NCBI GenBank assembly: GCA_913058265.1
Contig: CAJXPQ010000013.1
Coordinates: forward strand, 29,585-93,584
Length of the DNA stretch: 64,000 bases
Direction: 5' to 3'
Source of the DNA: an uncultured Oligoflexia bacterium
GTDB lineage: Bacteria > Bdellovibrionota > Bacteriovoracia > Bacteriovoracales > Bacteriovoracaceae
Shown here: positions 56,792-64,000 of the stretch, piece after piece
Numbering within the stretch: the stretch's first letter is position 1
Layout of the letters: every line of letters begins with the position of its first letter
Made by a program: the position numbers and the translations under genes
Notes under the pieces: generated by a model
Told to the model about the DNA's origin: nothing
What the model saw: only the letters and a program-made list of their open reading frames with translations
Database searches by the model: none

Positions 56792-58738
56792 CTACTCTAT
56801 TTCACAAAGAATGACACCACCTTGAACCTGGTCTCCTTCTTTATAAAAAATTTCTTTAATAATACCATCACGAGGTGATCGTATCGTATGTTCCATTTTC
56901 ATAGCTTCAACAATAAGTACAGGCTCACCCTCTTTAACACTTGAACCTGCCTGAAGATGGATCTTAAATATCTTTCCTGGCATAGGACTTAGAAGTCCCC
57001 CCTCAGAGATACTTAGAGAAGAGCTCTTAGTTTCGACTTTCTCTTTAACCTGCACAAATACTTCTTTATTATTAACAAAGAGCTGCATTTTTTTAGTTGC
57101 ATCGAATACAACACCAAAAGCTTCTAAAAATTCTCCATCTTCACTTTGGAGTGTAATTGAGTTATTTTCTGCCGCTAAAACCCTGTACTCGTAATCAACA
57201 TTTTCAAAAACAAATGAAATTCGATCTTGGTTAAACTCAGTCATCAAAATATTATGTTCGACATCGTCTATGAATATATTTTTTTCTGTTGCCTTAAAAT
57301 TATATCCCCAAATATTTTGAGTACTCATGCCACTAAAACCAAGTGCAGCTGCTATAATCTTAGAGCTATCCCATGCAGATAACTCCATTTTTTTCAGGCT
57401 TTGCTTTTCCTGTTCAATAAAATGAGTGTGGATATCACCTGTCTCAAAGTTTTCATGATCAAGAATACGCTTTAAATAGTCTCTATTTGTTTTAGCTCCA
57501 GCAAAAACAACATCATTAAGTGCCTCTTGCATGGAATCAATCGCAGTCATACGCTCCGACTCCCAAACAATCACTTTTGCGAGCATAGGATCATATGAGG
57601 TAGAGATTCTGTTTCCATTTTTATAACCACAATCAAGTCGGTAGTCTTTTTTACTATTTGCCTGAACAAATTGGATTCGGCCAGATGTCGGTAAAAAATC
57701 ATTATCTGGATCTTCAGCATAAACCCGGCATTCGATAGCATGCCCTTCTTGAGAGATATCATCTTGACTAAAATCAAAAGCCTTCCCAGAGGCAGCAATA
57801 ATTTGCAACTCCACAAGATCAAAGCCAGTAACAAGCTCTGTCACTGGATGCTCGACTTGAAGTCTTGTATTCATTTCTAAAAAGTAAAAGTTATCGTCAG
57901 GAGCTAAAATATATTCAATTGTTCCAGCGCCGACATAGTCAATTCCTTTAGCGATATCAACTGCCGTCTGACACATATCCATTCTCTGCTCTTCAGAGAT
58001 TGCCACAGATGGAGTTTCTTCTATGACTTTCTGATAACGTCTTTGAATAGAACATTCTCTTTCAAAGAAATGAAAATGATTTCCCTTACCGTCACTTACG
58101 AGTTGAACTTCAATATGTCGTGGATTAATTATATATTTCTCTAATAAAACTTTATCATTTGAGAATGCATTCATCGCCTCTCTTTTAGAAGCACTCAAGG
58201 CATCTGAAAACTCACCTTCATTATTTACAATTCGCATTCCTTTTCCACCACCACCAGCTGTTGCCTTAATAAGAACAGGAAAACCAATTTTTTTTGCTTC
58301 TTCAAATAATAGTGCTGGTTCTTGATTCTCTCCATGGTAGCCGGGAACTAAAGGTATCTTGAGTGTTTCCATTTTAACTTTAGATTCTTTTTTATCACCC
58401 ATAAGCTCTATAGCATCAACGCTTGGGCCTATAAAAATAAGTCCATTAGCTGCAACCTTCTTACAAAACTCTGTATTTTCAGAAAGAAAGCCATAACCAG
58501 GATGAATAGCATTAGCGCCAGTATCGAGTGCGATTTTTATTATTTTATCTTGATCTAAATATGTATTTGATAAAGGCCCTCGTCCTAAGTGAATATTTTC
58601 ATCACCTGCGGACGCGTGAGGAAGATTTGCATCATCAGTGGCATAAAGCGTAACTGTCTCAATTCCTAAACGCTTACATGTTTTAATGACTCTTAAAGCT
58701 ATTTCACCACGGTTTGCTATCAGTATTTTATTAATCAT
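56792..58738 (-). CDS. Biotin-containing acyl-CoA carboxylase alpha subunit (methylcrotonyl-CoA carboxylase by context)
   Basis: MINKILIANRGEIALRVIKTCKRLGI; ATGP-grasp ATAGGGGKGMRIV; C-terminal VEAMKMEHTIRSPRDG biotinyl site. Confidence 0.93.
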   Translation of the reverse strand: MINKILIANRGEIALRVIKTCKRLGIETVTLYATDDANLPHASAGDENIHLGRGPLSNTYLDQDKIIKIALDTGANAIHPGYGFLSENTEFCKKVAANGLIFIGPSVDAIELMGDKKESKVKMETLKIPLVPGYHGENQEPALLFEEAKKIGFPVLIKATAGGGGKGMRIVNNEGEFSDALSASKREAMNAFSNDKVLLEKYIINPRHIEVQLVSDGKGNHFHFFERECSIQRRYQKVIEETPSVAISEEQRMDMCQTAVDIAKGIDYVGAGTIEYILAPDDNFYFLEMNTRLQVEHPVTELVTGFDLVELQIIAASGKAFDFSQDDISQEGHAIECRVYAEDPDNDFLPTSGRIQFVQANSKKDYRLDCGYKNGNRISTSYDPMLAKVIVWESERMTAIDSMQEALNDVVFAGAKTNRDYLKRILDHENFETGDIHTHFIEQEKQSLKKMELSAWDSSKIIAAALGFSGMSTQNIWGYNFKATEKNIFIDDVEHNILMTEFNQDRISFVFENVDYEYRVLAAENNSITLQSEDGEFLEAFGVVFDATKKMQLFVNNKEVFVQVKEKVETKSSSLSISEGGLLSPMPGKIFKIHLQAGSSVKEGEPVLIVEAMKMEHTIRSPRDGIIKEIFYKEGDQVQGGVILCEIE

Positions 58739-59520
58739 TTTTTTATCCAATTTGGTTTTCTTTTTTCTAAGAGAGCATTCATTCCTTCTTGCCCTTCATC
58801 ACTAATTCTTTTGTATGCAATTGCTTTACATGTATAATCTTCTACTGCTTTATTATCTAACTTTATAACCTGAGATATTAATTCTTTAGCTTGTGAAGCA
58901 GCATCTCTTGCGGCCATAAGATGGGAATCAATCACTTCTGAAGTTTTTACCTCAAAAGACTCAAGCTCAACCACACTATGAACGAGGCCTATGGACTCTG
59001 CTTTTCGGGCATCAAATCGCTCTCCTGATAAAAACCATGCTCTTGCATTGGACTCACCAATTTTATTAATACAAAATGGCGAAATGACTGCTGGAATCAG
59101 CCCCAGTCTCGTTTCTGTAAAACCAAACTTAGCTTTATCGTGAGTGATAACAAAATCACAAACAGACACAAGACCAACTCCGCCTCCGAGAGCATGTCCG
59201 TTAATCTTACCAACAACGACTTTTTGACATTCATTTATTGTTTTAAAAAGAAGAGATAACTTTAGCGAATCTTCAAAGTTTTCTGATTCCGAGTAGTCCT
59301 TCATAGACTTCATCCAGTTTAAATCGGCACCGGCACAAAAAGATTTACCTGTTCCCGTTAAGACAATAATTCTGACATCATTATCTACACTTGCTTTTGT
59401 AAAAACCTCGGTTAGGTCACTAATCAGTTGATCATTAAAAGCATTGTGTACTTCGGGACGATTTAGGCGCACTTCGAAGACGCCCCTATCATCTAATGTC
59501 GTTTGAATAAATTCGCTCAT
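58735..59520 (-). CDS. Enoyl-CoA hydratase family protein, probable methylglutaconyl-CoA hydratase
   Basis: LNRPEVHNAFNDQLI, LTGTGKSFCAGADLNWMKSM, INGHALGGGVGLVSVCDFVI; sits between the two carboxylase subunits as in liu operons. Confidence 0.88.
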   Translation of the reverse strand: MSEFIQTTLDDRGVFEVRLNRPEVHNAFNDQLISDLTEVFTKASVDNDVRIIVLTGTGKSFCAGADLNWMKSMKDYSESENFEDSLKLSLLFKTINECQKVVVGKINGHALGGGVGLVSVCDFVITHDKAKFGFTETRLGLIPAVISPFCINKIGESNARAWFLSGERFDARKAESIGLVHSVVELESFEVKTSEVIDSHLMAARDAASQAKELISQVIKLDNKAVEDYTCKAIAYKRISDEGQEGMNALLEKRKPNWIKK

Positions 59521-59533
59521 GCAATTCCTTAAA

Positions 59534-61147
59534 CTACATTCTAAATACACCAAACTTCGTGTCGGCGTATTCTTCATTGTGAGATATGGCCAATGCTTGA
59601 CCTAAAATAGTTCTCGTTTGGTCTGGCTCAATAATTCCATCATCCCATATTCGAGCAGTACTATAATAAGCACTTCCCTCTTTCTCATATTTATCTAAGA
59701 TAGGCTTTTCAAAAGCTGCAACTTCTTTCGCAGTCATCTGCTCCTTGCCTTTATATTTTAATCCGTCCTGTCGTACAGTTGTTAATACACCTGCTGCCTG
59801 TTCACCACCCATGACTGAGATCTTGGCATTAGGCCACATCCAAAGGAATCTCGGATCATAGGCCCTACCACACATACCATAGTTACCAGCTCCAAAAGAT
59901 CCCCCAATAACAACTGTGAACTTAGGAACATTTGCTGTTGAAACTGCAGTAACTAACTTTGCACCATGTTTAGCAATTCCCTCTTGCTCATATTTTTTAC
60001 CAACCATAAAGCCTGTAATATTTTGCAAGAAAACAAGTGAAATTTTTCTCTGACAACAAAGTTCAATAAAGTGAGCACCTTTGACTGCACTCTCTGAAAA
60101 CAGAATACCGTTATTTGCAAGTATACCTACTTTATAGCCTTCAATTTCCGCAAAGCCACAAACGAGTGTCTCACCATAACGTTTCTTAAATTCATGAAAC
60201 TCTGACTGATCTACCATTCGTGCGATAATTTCTCTGACATCGAAAGGCTTCCTTGTATCCTTAGGTAAGATTCCAAAGATTTCATCAGGTCCATAAAGAG
60301 GTGGGATTGCTCTTCCGATATTTTTTTCAATAGTATTAGATTTAAAGTTTAAGTTCTCAATAATATTTCGAGTTAATGCTAAAGCATCTTCTTCATCTTC
60401 AGCAAAGTGATCAGCAACTCCTGAAAGTCTCGTATGAACATCCGCTCCACCGAGTTCTTCAGCTGTTACAATCTCTCCAGTGGCAGCCTTTACTAAAGGC
60501 GGCCCTCCAAGAAAAATAGTACCATTATCTTTTACAATTATAGTCTCATCACTCATGGCAGGAACATACGCTCCACCAGCAGTACAAGATCCAAGAACAA
60601 CAGCTATCTGTGGGATACCTTTAGCACTCATTTGTGCTTGATTAAAAAAGATTCGACCAAAGTGATCTCTATCTGGAAAAACCTCATCCTGCATTGGCAA
60701 GAATGCTCCACCGGAGTCCACAAGGTAAATACAAGGCAGCTTATTCTTCATAGCAATTTCTTGTGCCCTAAGATGTTTTTTAACAGTTAATGGAAAATAA
60801 GTTCCCCCCTTAACAGTTGCATCGTTAGCAACAAACATGCACTCAATACCACAGACTTTTCCAATACCAGTTATAACACCAGCACTAGGGATATCACCCT
60901 CATAGACATCATTGGCGGCCAATGCAGACAACTCTAAAAAATCAGATCCATCATCTAATATCTTTTGAATTCTTTCTCTTGCAAGAAATTTATTTCTAGA
61001 TCTATGTTTTTCAACATACTTCTCACCACCACCGAGGTTGACCTTTCTAATCTTGGCCCTAAGTTCTTCCCTTAAGCCTAAATGAAAGTCTTCATTCTCT
61101 GTATATTCGACTGCTGTAGTATCAATTTGATTACCTATAATATCCAT
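59534..61147 (-). CDS. Acyl-CoA carboxylase carboxyltransferase subunit (methylcrotonyl-CoA carboxylase beta by context)
   Basis: [122 protein letters not shown]. Confidence 0.95.
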   Translation of the reverse strand: MDIIGNQIDTTAVEYTENEDFHLGLREELRAKIRKVNLGGGEKYVEKHRSRNKFLARERIQKILDDGSDFLELSALAANDVYEGDIPSAGVITGIGKVCGIECMFVANDATVKGGTYFPLTVKKHLRAQEIAMKNKLPCIYLVDSGGAFLPMQDEVFPDRDHFGRIFFNQAQMSAKGIPQIAVVLGSCTAGGAYVPAMSDETIIVKDNGTIFLGGPPLVKAATGEIVTAEELGGADVHTRLSGVADHFAEDEEDALALTRNIIENLNFKSNTIEKNIGRAIPPLYGPDEIFGILPKDTRKPFDVREIIARMVDQSEFHEFKKRYGETLVCGFAEIEGYKVGILANNGILFSESAVKGAHFIELCCQRKISLVFLQNITGFMVGKKYEQEGIAKHGAKLVTAVSTANVPKFTVVIGGSFGAGNYGMCGRAYDPRFLWMWPNAKISVMGGEQAAGVLTTVRQDGLKYKGKEQMTAKEVAAFEKPILDKYEKEGSAYYSTARIWDDGIIEPDQTRTILGQALAISHNEEYADTKFGVFRM

Positions 61148-61242
61148 CAGTTCCTTCTTTAATTCTGGGTATTTGAACGACTCATCCTATCTTCACAGAT
61201 GAAAACTGACAAGTTGCATTGCGCTTACAAATTTACTGGAAC

Positions 61243-63114
61243 TTACCTCTGTATTGAGTATAGATTATTATTCTTAAGACCATTATTTGTCAGCTGAATA
61301 TAGGCCTTTAGCTCTGAAATGAGCCTTTCAAATCCATCCTGATCCTCTACGAGTGAAAATTGACTCATATCACCACTAACCTCATATACTTGCGCCTTCT
61401 CACCATCAAACTGAAGAAAGTATGGAGCACTATAAAAAAGATAGTTTCCGGAGATGAAGTTCAACATACGCCCTTGATCTTCATTAAAAATACTTGTTCC
61501 ATACTTTAGTGGCTGACTATTCTCAACACCTAAAAAATCTAAGACTGACGGCAAAATATCAATATGCTGGGTGACTCTTTCTTTCTTATACTCTCGTAAA
61601 TCTATCTTTGGATGATAAAGCAGTAGAGGCACTCGATACCTTCCAAGTGCATTTTTATAATTATCACTTTCCAGTTTTTGTGTATGGTCTGCTGTAATAA
61701 TGAACAAAGTGTCCTCATACCAAGACTTCAACTTTATTTTCTCAAAAAATTGTTCTAGTGAATAATCTACATAACGAATAGATTTATGTATCTCCAAAGT
61801 ACCAGGTGCAAAAGATCGGTCAATACTTGTAGGTATTGAGTAAGGCTGATGAGAACTTAAAGTGAAGATCGTACTAAAAAAAGGCATGGAGACTTTATCT
61901 GTCATATCAGCAACATAATTTAGATAGTAATGATCATAAACTCCCCAATGCCCATCATAATGATTTTGATCAGGGTAGTCCTCAAGTGCATAGTAATGAT
62001 CAACTCCAATTGATTTAGTATAAGCATCAAAGTCCATGGTTCCTTTCTTTCCACCATGAAAGAAAGATGTCGAGTATCCTTCATTCTTTAATAGCTTTGG
62101 AAGTCCATAAAACTTATTTGATTGATACTGAGTTTGATAAATGGGTTTTCCAATTAATGAAGGAACTCCTGAAAGTATCGATGGCAAAGCTTCAAGAGAC
62201 CTTCTTCCATTTGCAAAATTCGTATTATAATAGAGACTTTGACTTGCAAGTTTATTAAAGAACGGGGCATACCCATTTTCGATATATTCTTGCGACAGAC
62301 TCTCTACAATTATCAGCATAATATTTTGTCTGCTATGCCTGTGCCTACTCCCCACATTAGCAACTGAGTAGTCTCTAATCTTCTTGAGTTCATTTACTGC
62401 AAGTTCATCGCTCTCAAAATAAGAGACTTTAATGAGTCCTTTCTGTCCAATTGACCTGATCATTGTGTAAGTAGAATTAATGGCAAGGTTACCTAATTCA
62501 TAGCGTTCAAAAACAAAAGCTTCCTTAGAACTTATACTTCTAAGTTGAACACCACCTCTAATTCCAATAAACGTCATTACAATAATTAATAAAGCTAAAG
62601 GTAGAGTCTTCGAAAGCCCCAATTCCCTCTCATACATTATAGATGATTTAAGAGTTGGATAGAGTTTCCATAAAATTAAAATGAGTAAAACAGCAGGTAC
62701 CGACAAGTACCAATAGTACAGAGAAAGCTGAACAAACTGATCACTAATATCATTTCCCATCTCTAAGATATCAACAGTCATTTTCTTTCCAAGAAATGAA
62801 AAGAACTCAAGGTCTACAATATTTATGATTAATGCAATTATATTTGGAATTATGAATAGTATCTTCAATAGGAAATTATAAACGCCAGATCTGCGAAATG
62901 GTATTACTGATAAAATAATAAATGGTGCGTTTACAACAAGAAGAGTTGATAGGTCAAAACGGAGCCCATAGACCAACGCAGAGATTATATCGATTAAATC
63001 AATTCCAGAGAAATAGTCTAAATTACAAAAATAAAAGACCATCCGAACTAACGGGTAAAATAGGAGCCCCAGCAAGAGCCTTTTAAATAAAATTAAATAT
63101 TCATCTTTTCTCAT
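61243..63114 (-). CDS. LTA synthase-like sulfatase-fold phosphoglycerol transferase
   Basis: Five N-terminal TM segments; NIMLIIVESLSQEYI, NGRRSLEALPSILSG, FSTIFTLSSHQPYSIP, LFIITADHTQ. Confidence 0.9.
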   Translation of the reverse strand: MRKDEYLILFKRLLLGLLFYPLVRMVFYFCNLDYFSGIDLIDIISALVYGLRFDLSTLLVVNAPFIILSVIPFRRSGVYNFLLKILFIIPNIIALIINIVDLEFFSFLGKKMTVDILEMGNDISDQFVQLSLYYWYLSVPAVLLILILWKLYPTLKSSIMYERELGLSKTLPLALLIIVMTFIGIRGGVQLRSISSKEAFVFERYELGNLAINSTYTMIRSIGQKGLIKVSYFESDELAVNELKKIRDYSVANVGSRHRHSRQNIMLIIVESLSQEYIENGYAPFFNKLASQSLYYNTNFANGRRSLEALPSILSGVPSLIGKPIYQTQYQSNKFYGLPKLLKNEGYSTSFFHGGKKGTMDFDAYTKSIGVDHYYALEDYPDQNHYDGHWGVYDHYYLNYVADMTDKVSMPFFSTIFTLSSHQPYSIPTSIDRSFAPGTLEIHKSIRYVDYSLEQFFEKIKLKSWYEDTLFIITADHTQKLESDNYKNALGRYRVPLLLYHPKIDLREYKKERVTQHIDILPSVLDFLGVENSQPLKYGTSIFNEDQGRMLNFISGNYLFYSAPYFLQFDGEKAQVYEVSGDMSQFSLVEDQDGFERLISELKAYIQLTNNGLKNNNLYSIQR

Positions 63115-63170
63115 AATTCACTATATTGTATCTGTTCTTCCCTAGAATGGGTAGATACACATTTGCATCT

Positions 63171-63884
63171 TTAAGGAGCAGCACCATAAACTTTTTTCAA
63201 TACTTTCTTATTATTTATAGTCCATGCTTCGACTCCAAGTCCGTCTGGGTAAGGGATAACACCCAAGAGCTCAAACTGATCCTTAGATACCTTACAATAA
63301 TCGCTACAATATCTTAGATACTCAGAGACTTCTTCACCCTCTAACCCTTCTACATACTCATACCTATTTCTTTCACCATCTAACTTTTTTTCTACAAAGA
63401 CATCTGAATTATTAAAGCTTGGATCCTCCAGAGTTTTTCCATATCTAACTAGAGTCTCAGGTATAAAAACATTTGAAAAACCATATTTAACATAAACAGG
63501 ATTATCACTTGGACTTAGCCCTAAAATAGTAAGGTCACTCGAGTATCTTTTTTCATCAGCATAGAATGCACTTAGGCCCGTATAAGCTGCAGCAAGGTTA
63601 ATTTTAACACTTGCTCTTAATTCTTGTATTTTTAAACTTTGAGTTTTTGAAAGTATGATTACTTCTTCTTTTTTCACAGATGAAGTCTCTACTAAGTTAT
63701 CACTCTCTCTATCAGGCTTTAGTACATTATTAATTGATTCTTTTTTAGTATAGACCGGTGAATGGTCTGTCTTATTACGGTCTTCAATCGTTAAGAATAT
63801 ATAATAACAAGCGACTAGCACTATGATAATCACAGATAACTTAACAATATTTTTCTTATTTTTTTCAGATTTATTCGACTGCAT
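63171..63884 (-). CDS. Single-TM protein with pilin-like globular region, unknown
   Basis: TM IVKLSVIIIVLVACYYIFLTI; KINLAAAYTGLSAFYADEKRYSSDLTILGLSPSDNPVYVKYGF resembles the PilA post-helix region. Confidence 0.6.
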   Translation of the reverse strand: MQSNKSEKNKKNIVKLSVIIIVLVACYYIFLTIEDRNKTDHSPVYTKKESINNVLKPDRESDNLVETSSVKKEEVIILSKTQSLKIQELRASVKINLAAAYTGLSAFYADEKRYSSDLTILGLSPSDNPVYVKYGFSNVFIPETLVRYGKTLEDPSFNNSDVFVEKKLDGERNRYEYVEGLEGEEVSEYLRYCSDYCKVSKDQFELLGVIPYPDGLGVEAWTINNKKVLKKVYGAAP

Positions 63885-63949
63885 ACCTCATTCTAAATGT
63901 ATAAGGCCGGATGTCTATATATTATTGAGTGCACTTTTTATAAAATAAA

Positions 63950-63983
63950 CAAAAAAAAAGCCCTGAACTTAATCAGGGCTTTT
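63950..63983. terminator. Intrinsic (bidirectional) terminator
   Basis: agccctga(63959-63966)...tcagggct(63973-63980), with flanking A-run and ttt. Confidence 0.8.
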
Positions 63984-64000
63984 AATATATTTCCTATCCC

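Overview
Low-GC bacterial chromosomal window, almost entirely protein-coding on both strands. Gene content (tryptophan dioxygenase plus kynureninase-like enzyme, a leucine/isovalerate catabolic cluster, prepilin-like proteins, very large Cys-rich lipoproteins, a secreted nuclease and secreted proteases) fits a Bdellovibrionota / Bacteriovoracales-like organism; that placement is inference from content, not measured. I found no rRNA, tRNA, CRISPR array, prophage or transposon. Well-supported genes include kynA, murD, speD, mdh, xth, guaD, typA, cinA, LemA/M48, uppP, metG, a UvrD/Rep helicase, an nfeD-slipin pair and the liu-type operon. The most interesting points are: (1) a REC-cNMP regulator gene with an apparent 1-nt deletion whose shifted frame restores a full-length protein ending 1 nt before lemA; (2) a bacterial METTL25/RRNAD1-like methyltransferase; (3) a TAATG-coupled prepilin / split-TM spermidine synthase operon; (4) a three-gene secreted operon with an HEVGH metalloprotease lipoprotein and a possible PepSY-like partner; (5) a secreted protein with three Cys-bounded 'DYLxxRPDVxAxGMxxxxHYxRHGxxEGMC' repeats; (6) a two-repeat CGCHxWxC lipoprotein; (7) an FHA-RDD protein translationally coupled to uppP; (8) a remnant of a cytochrome c C-terminus; (9) a 39-aa membrane microprotein missed by the ORF track; (10) at least five convergent gene pairs that overlap at their stop codons. 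No single locus is demonstrably a new defence or mobile system.
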